A stretch of 64,000 nucleotides of DNA, taken from assembly GCA_016722635.1 (NCBI GenBank), contig JADKIX010000003.1:372001-436000 (forward strand), read 5' to 3'. The position numbers and the translations under genes are program-made. Under the pieces are notes generated by a model, which had not been told where the DNA came from, did no database searches, and saw only the letters and a list, made by a program, of their open reading frames with translations. Source of the DNA: Rhodospirillaceae bacterium (GTDB lineage: Bacteria > Pseudomonadota > Alphaproteobacteria > JAEUKQ01). Positions 54,468 through 62,986 of the stretch are shown here, piece after piece. Within the stretch, counting starts at the first letter, position 1; every line of letters begins with the position of its first letter.

Positions 54468-54893
54468 ATGATCGGGATTGTTTTGATAACCCACGGAAAG
54501 TTAGCTTTAGAGTTTTTCAGCACGTTAGAACATGTAGCAGGTCCACAGGAAAATATTAAATGTGTCTGTATCGCCAGCGCCGATAATATGGAGCATAAGC
54601 GCCAAGAAATCCAGCAAACCATTCAATCCGTCAATCTGGGTCAAGGGGTCATTGTATTAACCGATATGTTTGGTGGTGTTCCATCCAACCTGGCTATTTC
54701 TATCATGGAACAAGAACCGATTGAGGTTATTGCTGGGATTAATTTACCGATGCTCGTGAAATTAACCCGCATAAGGCAAAGCGGTTCTTTAATTGAGGCA
54801 GCCACCGCTGCCCAAGAAGAAGGTCGCAAATATATCAATATTGCGTCCCAAGTTCTTAATAATCGAAAAGCAACCCTACCCTTGGTAAAATGA
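54468..54893 (+). CDS. PTS EIIA component (mannose-type), regulatory PTS
   Basis: A 141-residue single-domain EIIA-Man protein, part of the alphaproteobacterial nitrogen/regulatory phosphotransferase chain (EI-Ntr, HPr, EIIA) that controls the ChvIG system and metabolism instead of importing sugars. The phosphorylated His9 is in VLITHGKLALEFF; LTDMFGGVPSNLAISIM and GINLPMLVKL complete the fold. AGGAGAGG precedes the ATG. The gene overlaps ptsH by four bases (ATGA). Confidence 0.9.
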   Translation: MIGIVLITHGKLALEFFSTLEHVAGPQENIKCVCIASADNMEHKRQEIQQTIQSVNLGQGVIVLTDMFGGVPSNLAISIMEQEPIEVIAGINLPMLVKLTRIRQSGSLIEAATAAQEEGRKYINIASQVLNNRKATLPLVK

Positions 54894-55153
54894 TTATAAT
54901 CTTAAAAATTCTTAATAAACGCGGCTTACACGCCAGGGCTGCCGGAAAATTCGTCAAGACTGCGGGCTTGTTTGCCAGTGAAATTGTCGTTTTAAAGAAT
55001 GGGCTTGAAGCTTCTGGGCAATCCATCATGGAATTACTGATGTTAAATGCCGGGCAGGATGACCAGATCACGATTAAAGCTGAGGGGGTGGACGCGGAGC
55101 AGGCGGCACTTGCCTTGAAAACACTGATCGAAAATAAATTCAGCGAAGATTAA
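54890..55153 (+). CDS. ptsH: Phosphocarrier protein HPr
   Basis: HPr passes a phosphate from EI to EIIA through its active His. The 87-residue protein has H14 in NKRGLHARAAGKFVK and the second regulatory site S45 in SGQSIMELLML, the target of HPr kinase/phosphorylase in the family. The protein is of normal length. The gene follows the EIIA gene with a four-base overlap. The absence of hprK nearby makes the retained serine noteworthy. Confidence 0.93.
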   Translation: MIIILKILNKRGLHARAAGKFVKTAGLFASEIVVLKNGLEASGQSIMELLMLNAGQDDQITIKAEGVDAEQAALALKTLIENKFSED

Positions 55154-55298
55154 GGCAATCAAATGCCTTCTTCGGAAATAATGATCGCCGTATTTTGCCT
55201 TTCCCAAGCAAAAAAAGTTTCTTGTTTTTTATTTCATTTCCCCCTACTGCTATATCAACTACTGACCCGCACTTGCATGCACATAAAGGAAGAAATCA

Positions 55299-56594
55299 AT
55301 GATGAAAAAAACTGATTATAAAGTGGCTGATCTGTCTTTGGCAGAATGGGGCCGGCGCGAAATCAGTATTGCTGAAACGGAAATGCCGGGATTAATGGCT
55401 TTAAGGCAAGAATATGCAGCCCAGTCCCCCTTGAAAGGCGCTAAAATTACTGGTTGCTTGCATATGACCATCCAAACAGCAGTCCTCATTGAAACATTGG
55501 TTAAATTAGGGGCAGAAATACGGTGGAGTTCCTGCAATATTTTTTCAACCCAAAATCATGCCGCCGCCGCCATTGCAGCCGCTGGCATCCCGGTATTTGC
55601 TTGGAAAGGGATGAGTGAGGAGGAATATTGGTGGTGTGTGGAACAAACCATTACCGGCCCCAATCAATGGACGCCGAATTTATTGCTGGATGATGGGGGT
55701 GATTTAACCCAGGTTTTGCATGAGAAATATCCACAATTGTTGAAAAACATTAAGGGGGTTTCAGAAGAAACCACAACCGGAGTACGCCGTTTATATGAAA
55801 TGGCTAGCCAGAAAAAATTGGCAATTCCTGCCATGGATGTCAATAGCTCCGTCACCAAATCAAAATTTGATAATTTATACGGCTGCCGCGAAAGCCTGAT
55901 TGACGGTATCAAGCAAGCGACAGGGGTAATGTTGGCCGGAAAAGTAGCGGTAGTTTGCGGTTTTGGCGATGTCGGCAAAGGTTGTGCCAGTTCTTTAAGA
56001 GGCCAAGGCGCCCGCGTTATCATAACGGAAATTGATCCTATTTGCGCCCTGCAAGCTGCCATGGAAGGATACCAGGTGACAACGCTTGAAGACGTGGCCG
56101 GTTATGCGGATATTTTTGTGACTGCCACCGGAAATGTGGATATCATCACGCTCGATCATATGCGCAACATGAAAGACCGGGCGATTGTTTGCAACATCGG
56201 GCATTTTGACCAAGAAATCCAGATTGATGCCCTTAGGAATTACCGGTGGGAAGAAGTGAAGCCGCAAGTTGATGAAGTGGTCTTCCCGGACGGCAAAAGA
56301 TTGATTGTTTTAGCTAAAGGGCGTTTAGTTAATTTAGGCTGTGCCAGCGGACACCCAAGTTTTGTGATGAGTACATCCTTTACCAACCAGGTGTTAGCGC
56401 AAATCGAATTATGGCAGAACCACAAAAACTATACGAAAAACGTTTTCACGTTACCAAAAAAACTAGATGAAAAAGTGGCGGCCCTCCATTTGGCAAAAAT
56501 TGGGGTTAAATTGACAACCCTGAATAAAAAACAGGCTGATTACATTAATGTCCCAGTTAAAGGGCCGTTTAAACCAGAAAGCTATCGCTACTAA
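55299..56594 (+). CDS. ahcY: Adenosylhomocysteinase
   Basis: AhcY hydrolyses S-adenosylhomocysteine to adenosine and homocysteine with tightly bound NAD. The 431-residue protein has LKGAKITGCLHMTIQTAVLI, WSSCNIFSTQNHAAAAIA, WWCVEQTI, DVNSSVTKSKFDNLYGCRES (with the active Lys/Asp), and VCGFGDVGKGCASSLRGQGA (NAD loop), and ends KPESYRY, as in the family. AAGGAAG precedes the ATG. The 145 bases upstream contain no SAH riboswitch that I can see. It is normally next to the ptsH-EIIA genes in alphaproteobacteria. Confidence 0.96.
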   Translation: MMKKTDYKVADLSLAEWGRREISIAETEMPGLMALRQEYAAQSPLKGAKITGCLHMTIQTAVLIETLVKLGAEIRWSSCNIFSTQNHAAAAIAAAGIPVFAWKGMSEEEYWWCVEQTITGPNQWTPNLLLDDGGDLTQVLHEKYPQLLKNIKGVSEETTTGVRRLYEMASQKKLAIPAMDVNSSVTKSKFDNLYGCRESLIDGIKQATGVMLAGKVAVVCGFGDVGKGCASSLRGQGARVIITEIDPICALQAAMEGYQVTTLEDVAGYADIFVTATGNVDIITLDHMRNMKDRAIVCNIGHFDQEIQIDALRNYRWEEVKPQVDEVVFPDGKRLIVLAKGRLVNLGCASGHPSFVMSTSFTNQVLAQIELWQNHKNYTKNVFTLPKKLDEKVAALHLAKIGVKLTTLNKKQADYINVPVKGPFKPESYRY

Positions 56595-56612
56595 TGATTG
56601 CTGCAGAATCTA

Positions 56613-56642
56613 GGGTTGATAAAATTCCATTTTTATCAACCC
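56613..56642 (+). terminator. Hairpin after ahcY
   Basis: GGGTTGATAAAA (56613-56624) and TTTTATCAACCC (56631-56642) pair over 12 bases with a six-base loop. The following bases are not a T-run, so as an intrinsic terminator it is imperfect, but its place 19 bases after the ahcY stop and the strong stem make a terminator or 3' stabiliser the likely role. Confidence 0.6.
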
Positions 56643-56797
56643 CGTCTTATGAGTAACCTGCTTTACCCGCATGCCTTATCTTTGTGAGATACAAGCTGGC
56701 AATCAGGCAAATTCCTTTTTAAAGATTGCGGTTGCTCCCACATTTTGTTACCATTTTGTTAACTCTATTCATTACTTGGCCATAAGGTTACCCGCCC

Positions 56798-59059
56798 ATG
56801 AATGACCCTGCTCTTTTCTGGTTTATGGTTGGTGCCTTAGTATTATCATGCCTTTGCTTGCTGGTTTTAGCAATTAGCCATTTTCGTTTGAAAAAATCCC
56901 AAAGAAAAAATCAATCTTTTTTGGAAGGCTTAGCCGGTCAGGGGAAAGTTTATGCTTTTTATAAAGATTCAGGCGGCACACCAAGCGCCAGCTTTTGGAC
57001 AGCTATCATAACAACCCCTACCCTCGATCACATTTTATCAGAGGAAGACCATCAAGCGCTCAATCAGGAGATCCAGGGACGCTTGGCATCTGCACCGATC
57101 GGATTTTGGTATACAAGCTCCGCTGGTAAAATAATGTTTTGCTGCGTTTATCAACAAGAAAATCGCCTTTACTTATTGCTTATTGATCATTTGGTGCTCT
57201 CGGATTTTTATCAAACCCTTTTACAGCGGGAATACATACTGAATGATCTTCCTTTTCCGGTTTGGGGTAGAAAGAAAAATTTACAGTTATTCTATTGCAA
57301 TCAAGCCTACGCCAATATTTTAGGTAAAGACCAAATCTCCATTATATTGGATCATAGCGAGCTGCTGGCGCCGGGGCAGGGTATTAATCTGCAGAAATTG
57401 GCAGGACGTTCGCTAGATTTAAACCTGACCCAGTCAGAAAGCCACCATGTTATCATCGGTGGCAAACGGCATTTATTGGATTTTCAAGAAACCCCCGTTT
57501 CTGAGGAAGGGTTAAAGAAAGATTTTGCAACGATAGGGATTGCTTTGGATGTTACCGGTTTGGAGGATTTACAAAACCGCTTATCGCAGCAAATTTCCGC
57601 CCATGCAGAGATACTAGAGACGATTGACACCGGCATTGCCATCTACAGCCCCGAAAGCCGTCTGCGCTTTTTCAACCAGGCTTACTGTAAAATTTTAGGA
57701 TTGTCTGAAAATTTCTTGGGCAAAAATCCCAGCATGGCAGATGTTTTGGAGCAGTTAAGAAACCATCGCCGCATTCCCGAACAAGTTGATTTTGTGCAAT
57801 ATAAGAAAGATTTAGTTAGGCTTTATATGTCTGTTACCGAATCTTTTCAAGAATTGTGGCATTTAAGTGATGGGTCAACGCTGCGTCTGGGGGTTTCTCC
57901 CCATCCTTTTGGCGGGGTATTAATGCGGGTTGATGACGTCACGGATCGGCTTAGTTTGGAGCGGTCTTATAATACATTAATTGACGTTCAACGGGCAACG
58001 ATTGACCACCTCCATGAAGCCGTGGCTGTTTTTGGCAGCGATGGACGCTTAAAACTTGCCAACGCCGCCTACCGCAAATATTGGCAGCCGGAAAATACCT
58101 CCGTTAATCAGACCCCCCATATCACCGAAATTGTCCCCAAGATCGAAGCCATCTTATTACCCCAACCAGGCAAGTCATCAGCCATACAAGCGACGGAAGT
58201 TATTGGGTTAATTACCAATGGTCAATCAAGGCAGGGTAAAGTTGAATTGAAAGACGGCCGTGTTTTCCAATTTAGTGTGGAACCTTTACCAGACGGCAGC
58301 AGCTTATTTAGTTATTTGGATATTAGCGATAGTTTCCGGGCAGCGGAAGCCTTACAGCAACGCAATGAAGCATTGGAGGCCGCTGATAAAATGAAAACCA
58401 CCTTCCTGGCCAATATTTCTTATGAGTTCCGCACCCCCTTGAACGCTATTGTGGGTTTTACCGAAATGCTGCAGGCGGGTTATTGGGGACAATTGCCCAA
58501 AGCGCAGCAACCCATCATGGGCAATATCATTGAAGCATCCGCCCAATTAACCCAATTGATCGATGATGTTTTAGATGTCACTGCCATTGAAGCAGGCTAT
58601 TTGGAACTCGCGAGGCATCCGGTTAACTTACGTGAATTATTACAGCAAATGGTCGATTCACTGAGTCCACAGGCCAAACAACAGCAGATTGTCATCCATT
58701 TTTATCCCGCTATAAACCAGGCTTGGATTTATGGGGATGAAAAACGTTTAAAGCAGGCGTTAATGACCATTATCAGCAATGCCGTCAGTCGCTCTTCAGT
58801 GGGCAAAGCCGTCAATATCACTTTAAAATTTGAGCAAGGTTTGTTTATTTTAACGGTCAAAGATCAAGGTAAATTTTTGTCTCCCTTAGAGCAAAAAGCA
58901 ACTTTTGAGAAATTTGCAGATAACCATGCCCGTAAAAAATCCGGGGCGAATTACCTGAGCATGGCCCTCAGCAAGCAATTAATTGTGATGCATCAAGGCA
59001 GTATCTCGCTTGAATCAAATACAGCAGAAACCACCATCACCTGCACTTTTCCCGCATAA
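56798..59059 (+). CDS. divL: DivL-like PAS sensor pseudo-histidine kinase
   Basis: In Caulobacter DivL senses phosphorylated DivK and controls the CckA kinase and so CtrA and the cell cycle. The 753-residue protein has an N-terminal membrane helix (LFWFMVGALVLSCLCLLVLA), several PAS-like domains (about residues 140-520), and a HisKA domain in which FLANISYEFRTPLNAIVGF has Tyr542 where kinases have the phospho-His. DivL has the same substitution (Tyr550) and similar length (769 aa). The HATPase part is also eroded (NAVSRSSVG, DQGKFLSPLEQK). It lies upstream of tsaE, separated only by a relic, argC and an FNR. Confidence 0.85.
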   Translation: MNDPALFWFMVGALVLSCLCLLVLAISHFRLKKSQRKNQSFLEGLAGQGKVYAFYKDSGGTPSASFWTAIITTPTLDHILSEEDHQALNQEIQGRLASAPIGFWYTSSAGKIMFCCVYQQENRLYLLLIDHLVLSDFYQTLLQREYILNDLPFPVWGRKKNLQLFYCNQAYANILGKDQISIILDHSELLAPGQGINLQKLAGRSLDLNLTQSESHHVIIGGKRHLLDFQETPVSEEGLKKDFATIGIALDVTGLEDLQNRLSQQISAHAEILETIDTGIAIYSPESRLRFFNQAYCKILGLSENFLGKNPSMADVLEQLRNHRRIPEQVDFVQYKKDLVRLYMSVTESFQELWHLSDGSTLRLGVSPHPFGGVLMRVDDVTDRLSLERSYNTLIDVQRATIDHLHEAVAVFGSDGRLKLANAAYRKYWQPENTSVNQTPHITEIVPKIEAILLPQPGKSSAIQATEVIGLITNGQSRQGKVELKDGRVFQFSVEPLPDGSSLFSYLDISDSFRAAEALQQRNEALEAADKMKTTFLANISYEFRTPLNAIVGFTEMLQAGYWGQLPKAQQPIMGNIIEASAQLTQLIDDVLDVTAIEAGYLELARHPVNLRELLQQMVDSLSPQAKQQQIVIHFYPAINQAWIYGDEKRLKQALMTIISNAVSRSSVGKAVNITLKFEQGLFILTVKDQGKFLSPLEQKATFEKFADNHARKKSGANYLSMALSKQLIVMHQGSISLESNTAETTITCTFPA

Positions 59060-59073
59060 ATGCCCGAAAAATA

Positions 59074-59289
59074 GGGGATTATATACTTGACAGACCCACA
59101 TACTAAATGTGGTGTGTTTATTTTTTTCCAAGCCCCCAACATACTTTTCGTTGGCTTCTACAATTGTATCCTTACCCCCCATCGGTTCAATGTGTAATTC
59201 ACGCATTGCTTCACGCTCATTATGGCATTCCCTTAGTTATTAAGAAAACACTAAGTCATTCGCTTGGGTCTATTAAGTATATAATCCCC
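59074..59289 (-). mobile_element. IS1595-derived miniature element with 24-base inverted repeats
   Basis: GGGGATTATATACTT starts the left end (59074-59097); the right end (59266-59289), read in reverse complement, starts the same and matches at 21 of 24 positions, with GACCC at the inner end. The 216-base body on the minus strand encodes a decayed transposase piece (GGKDTIVEANEKYVGGLEKN, resembling the G-x-x-x-x-VEADETYIGG motif of IS1595 transposases, with the catalytic Asp replaced by Asn). It also holds a hairpin (CCACAT/ATGTGG, 59096-59112) followed by TTTATTTTTTT, which may end divL transcription. No target duplication is clear. Confidence 0.8.
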
Positions 59290-59309
59290 CAAACTATATT
59301 TTCCGAAGC

Positions 59310-60248
59310 TTATTTCATACGGCCATTGAGCATGATATTCAAGTTCTGCACTGCGGCTCCCGATGCGCCCTTGCCCAGATTATCGTAGACTGCCGTCAGC
59401 AAAACATGTCCCGAATTTTCTTTCGAGAACACGTAGACGTCGAGCTTATTGCTCCCATTCAAATATTCAGGATCCAGCTGAGACACGGCACGCGCCTGTT
59501 CCAAGGACAGAACATTGATATATTCGGTATCGGCATAATGCTCACTCAGACTAGAGTGAATCTGTTCAACCGATATGCCTGGTGCCAGCAAGCGCAGGTG
59601 AAGCGGCACATACAATACAATCCCTTGTCGGTATTTACCATAACTCGGTGTAAAGATAGGGCGATACTTCAGCAACGCCTCAGTCTGCATTTCTGGAACA
59701 TGCTTATGTTCCAGGTTTAGCCCGTAACCGCGAAACGGCGCATTCGTATGCTGCGGATGCTGCGGATCCTCATAAGCGTCAATTAAAGAACGACCGGCGC
59801 CCGAATATCCGGAAATTGCATGTACGTTCACCGGATAATCGAGCGGTACTATTTTCGCTTCAGTCAACGGACGCAATAATGCAATAGCACCAGTAGGGTA
59901 GCAGCCCGGGTTAGATACACGCGGCGCCATTGCAATCCGCTGGCTCTGGCCAATGGTCAACTCAGGAAAACCATAGACCCAAGCCGGTGTGGTGCGATGG
60001 GCTGAACTGGCGTCCAGCACCCGAACTCGCGGATTTTTCACGAATGACACTGCTTGACGGGCCGCGTCGTCAGGCAGACACAAGATGGCGATATCACAAG
60101 AATTTATCGCCTCCGTGCGCCTTAATGGATCTTTTCGGTCAGCTTGGGGAAGTTGCAGCAACTCGATATCGCTGCGATTGCTCAGCTGGGAATGGATTTG
60201 CAGACCAGTGGTACCGGCTTCGCCGTCGATGAAAATAAGTGGTTTCAT
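59310..60248 (-). CDS. argC: N-acetyl-gamma-glutamyl-phosphate reductase, short (type 2) form
   Basis: ArgC reduces N-acetylglutamyl phosphate with NADPH in arginine synthesis. The 312-residue protein has the N-terminal Rossmann GEAGTTGLQIHSQL, the catalytic Cys in RVSNPGCYPTGAIALLRPL, YSGAGRSLIDAY and HKHVPEMQTE, and ends GAAVQNLNIMLNGRMK. It is of the short AGPR type 2 class, distinct from the longer common form of about 340-350 aa. Two 60-base lines I counted are 57% GC, against 42% in a divL line, so foreign origin is possible. No arginine gene is adjacent. Confidence 0.93.
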   Translation of the reverse strand: MKPLIFIDGEAGTTGLQIHSQLSNRSDIELLQLPQADRKDPLRRTEAINSCDIAILCLPDDAARQAVSFVKNPRVRVLDASSAHRTTPAWVYGFPELTIGQSQRIAMAPRVSNPGCYPTGAIALLRPLTEAKIVPLDYPVNVHAISGYSGAGRSLIDAYEDPQHPQHTNAPFRGYGLNLEHKHVPEMQTEALLKYRPIFTPSYGKYRQGIVLYVPLHLRLLAPGISVEQIHSSLSEHYADTEYINVLSLEQARAVSQLDPEYLNGSNKLDVYVFSKENSGHVLLTAVYDNLGKGASGAAVQNLNIMLNGRMK

Positions 60249-60328
60249 GTTTTATAAAAAATAAATATCCCGTTCAATCCGTGGCCCCTTGTTTTCTAGA
60301 GAAAGAAGAAAAAATTTACCTTTAAGAC

Positions 60329-61342
60329 TTAAGAAAGCGGGTTAACCCCTGAAGTCGTTGAATATTCAAAATGCACCACCTCATCCGGGCGTAAATAGGC
60401 CCGGATGGCGTGGGCCGCGCTTGCGGCTTCGCTAAACCCGGTTAATATCAACTTCAATTTACCGGGATAGGCCGCAATATCGCCAACCGCATAAATACCA
60501 AGTTGGTTGGTTGCACAATGTTCAGGATTGATTTTGATATGGTGGTGATCAAGTGATAACCCCCAATCGGCAATCGGCCCTAATTGATTGGATAGGCCAA
60601 AGAAAGCCAGCAAGGCATCGGCCTTCAAGCTTTTCTGATGGCCATCCAAATCTTGCAACACCATTTCTGTCAAGAAACCATTCTGACCCTTTAATTCATG
60701 TAACTGATAGGGCACCACCACCTCTATTTTGCCCTTTTTAACAAGATCTTCCAGTTTTTCTAAACTGGCTGGGGCCGCCCGGAATTTCTGGCGGCGATGG
60801 ATCAAGTAGGTTTTGGCGGTTAAGGGGCTCAGGTTAATCGCCCAATCCAGGGCAGAATCACCCCCACCCGCAATCACAATGGTTTTACCTGCAAACTGGC
60901 TGGGTTGGCGCACATGGTAAAAAACGCTTTTCCCCTCATATTCCTCAATATTAGCCAAAGGCGGGCGGTTGGGGCCAAATGCCCCTACCCCTGCCGCCAC
61001 AATCACGGCCGATGCGTTGATAACCAAATTCTTATTGGTTTTTGCCTGCCATCTGCCTTCATAAAAATGCAATTGTTGGATTTGGTGCCCCAAATGGAAA
61101 ACCGGATGAAAAGGGGCAATTTGCGCCTGCAATTTTTGGATTAAATCAGCCCCGGTAATCAGCGGGTAGGCTGGTATATCATAAATAGGTTTTTCAGGAT
61201 ATAAGGCATTGCATTGCCCGCCGATCATTTCAAGCGAATCAACCACCTGGCAACGCAGCTTTTGCATGCCGCAAGCAAAAACACTGAATAATCCAACAGG
61301 GCCTGCCCCCACAATTAAAACGTCAGTCGTATGATGTTGCAT
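60329..61342 (-). CDS. Ferredoxin/flavodoxin--NADP+ reductase, thioredoxin-reductase type
   Basis: A 337-residue FAD enzyme of the TrxR-like FNR class (YumC/Fpr2-like). It has the FAD loop VLIVGAGPVGLFSVFACG, LEMIGGQCNALYPEKPIYDI, the NADPH loop IVIAGGGDSALDWAI, and GIYAVGDIAAYPGKLKLILT near the end. No C-x-x-C redox pair is present where thioredoxin reductase has one, which separates it from TrxB. The frame's first start at 61366 adds eight residues; I prefer 61342. It is divergent from tsaE. Confidence 0.9.
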   Translation of the reverse strand: MQHHTTDVLIVGAGPVGLFSVFACGMQKLRCQVVDSLEMIGGQCNALYPEKPIYDIPAYPLITGADLIQKLQAQIAPFHPVFHLGHQIQQLHFYEGRWQAKTNKNLVINASAVIVAAGVGAFGPNRPPLANIEEYEGKSVFYHVRQPSQFAGKTIVIAGGGDSALDWAINLSPLTAKTYLIHRRQKFRAAPASLEKLEDLVKKGKIEVVVPYQLHELKGQNGFLTEMVLQDLDGHQKSLKADALLAFFGLSNQLGPIADWGLSLDHHHIKINPEHCATNQLGIYAVGDIAAYPGKLKLILTGFSEAASAAHAIRAYLRPDEVVHFEYSTTSGVNPLS

Positions 61343-61470
61343 GATACCCGCATTTCCCTTTGTCATTGATAGAAATTGTTTGGTATATTATCCACTGAAT
61401 TGATGTATAATGTCATCCTATTCTTATTAATTATAGATTAAGTTAACTCACGGTCGTTTTTTTTAGAAAT

Positions 61471-61968
61471 ATGTATCCCGAATTTCCTTCTTTGCCGATC
61501 CTTAGAAAGTTATCCAGCCAAAAACTGGCCGATATCAAAATTTTTGCCCGTCAATTGGCAATTCTTTGTAACCCAGGGGATATTATCGCTTTATGGGGAA
61601 ATTTAGGGGCCGGTAAAACGACTTTCGCCCGCTATTTTATCCAAGCCTTATACCCCCAAATCGGGGAAATCCCCAGCCCCACTTTCCCCTTGGTTCAAGT
61701 GTATTCGGGTGGGACGGAAACTATTTGGCATTTTGATCTTTATAGGCTTCAACAACCGGAAGAAGTATTAGAGTTATCCATTGAAGAAGCATGGGCAACT
61801 GGCATTAGTTTAGTAGAATGGCCGCAACGTTTGAAGCATTTTTTGCCAAAAGAACGACTGGATATCATGATTGAATTTGCTGAAACAGCGGAAAAGCGGC
61901 ATATTAGCGTATATGGATCTACCAATTGGCAAGAAAGACTAACTTTAGCAGGATTATTCGATGTCTAA
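61471..61968 (+). CDS. tsaE: tRNA threonylcarbamoyladenosine biosynthesis ATPase TsaE
   Basis: TsaE is the ATPase that supports TsaB-TsaD in forming the t6A modification at position 37 of ANN-reading tRNAs. The 165-residue protein has the P-loop LWGNLGAGKTTFARYF, IPSPTFPLVQVYSG, HFDLYRL and GISLVEWPQRL, all in the order of the family. It overlaps the amgK start by eight bases, a conserved arrangement in alphaproteobacteria. Confidence 0.94.
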   Translation: MYPEFPSLPILRKLSSQKLADIKIFARQLAILCNPGDIIALWGNLGAGKTTFARYFIQALYPQIGEIPSPTFPLVQVYSGGTETIWHFDLYRLQQPEEVLELSIEEAWATGISLVEWPQRLKHFLPKERLDIMIEFAETAEKRHISVYGSTNWQERLTLAGLFDV

Positions 61969-62978
61969 TCTCAAGGAACGAGAAATAAGCCTTCAGCATT
62001 TTCTTCGGGAACATGGTTGGCAACAGGCGCAAAGGATCAAAATTTCTGGGGATGCGTCTTTCCGGCAATATGAACGGTTACACCTTGCGAATCGGCAGTC
62101 CGCCATGTTAATGGATGCCCCGCCACCCAAGGAAAGGATTGATCATTTTCTAAAAATTGCCCAAATACTTCATAAAATGGAGATATCTGTCCCAGAGATC
62201 TTGGCCGTTGATCTGCAACAAGGCTTTATCATCATGGAAGATTTGGGAGATAATACCTACACCCGCTTACTGCAAACAGGCTATGAAGAAAAAAATTATA
62301 TCAACTTGCCTGCGATCTTTTGATCCATATCCGTCATCATTCTGATCCCCCATCCTAGCGCAGTTATCACCTTTTGATTTAAATAAAGTGTTGCGCGAGG
62401 TTCAAGTTTTTACGGAATGGTATTGGCCAATGATTCATAAAACCCCTATTCCTGCAGCCACTCTGCAAGAATATGTTGAAATTTGGCAACATATTTTCCA
62501 AACAACCGCATCCCCGCATCAAGTATTGACCCATTTTGATTTTCATGTGGATAATTTGATGGTTCTGCCCCATAAACCCGGCATAAAAGCCTGTGGCTTG
62601 CTTGATTTCCAAGATGCCGTCCAAGGGCCTGCCATGTTTGATTTGATGTCTTTAATTGATGATGCCAGGCGGGATGTGGGCCAGGCTTTAGGCACGCAGC
62701 TTATTCACAGATATCAATCAGCCTTCCCCCAAGACCACCGGGAAGAATTTGATGCCAGTTATGCGCTTTTTGCGGCCCAGCGGCATACGCGCATTCTGGG
62801 CACCTTCGTCAGGCTTTTCAAACGGGATACCAAACCCGGTTACCTGCAATTTATCCCAAGGGTCTGGAAACAGTTGGAATCAGCCTTGGATTATCCCTCC
62901 TTACTACCTTTAAAAAATTGGTTTGCAGGCCATTTTCCTGCAAAAATAAGACATAACCCCTTAAGCTTGAAAGCCTAG
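61961..62978 (+). pseudogene. amgK: MurNAc/GlcNAc anomeric kinase AmgK, interrupted by two frameshifts
   Basis: AmgK phosphorylates N-acetylmuramic acid at C1 for peptidoglycan recycling, giving the substrate of MurU. The N-terminal piece (from ATG 61961) contains ISGDASFRQYERLHL and IIMEDLGDNTYTRLLQ and loses frame in the A7 run near 62290. The next piece has LYQLACDLLIHIRHH and stops at a TAG near 62355. The C-terminal part continues in a third frame from about 62358 with AQLSPFDLNKVLREV, LTHFDFHVDNLM (catalytic Asp), and LLDFQDAVQG. Both shifts are repaired by adding one base, so each is a one-base deletion. Sequencing error or recent loss are both possible. Confidence 0.88.
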
Positions 62979-62986
62979 CATATATT

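Noticed and set aside
55154..55298. SAH riboswitch before ahcY
   Set aside because: I could not find the paired stems of the known SAH aptamer; the region is short and pyrimidine-rich.
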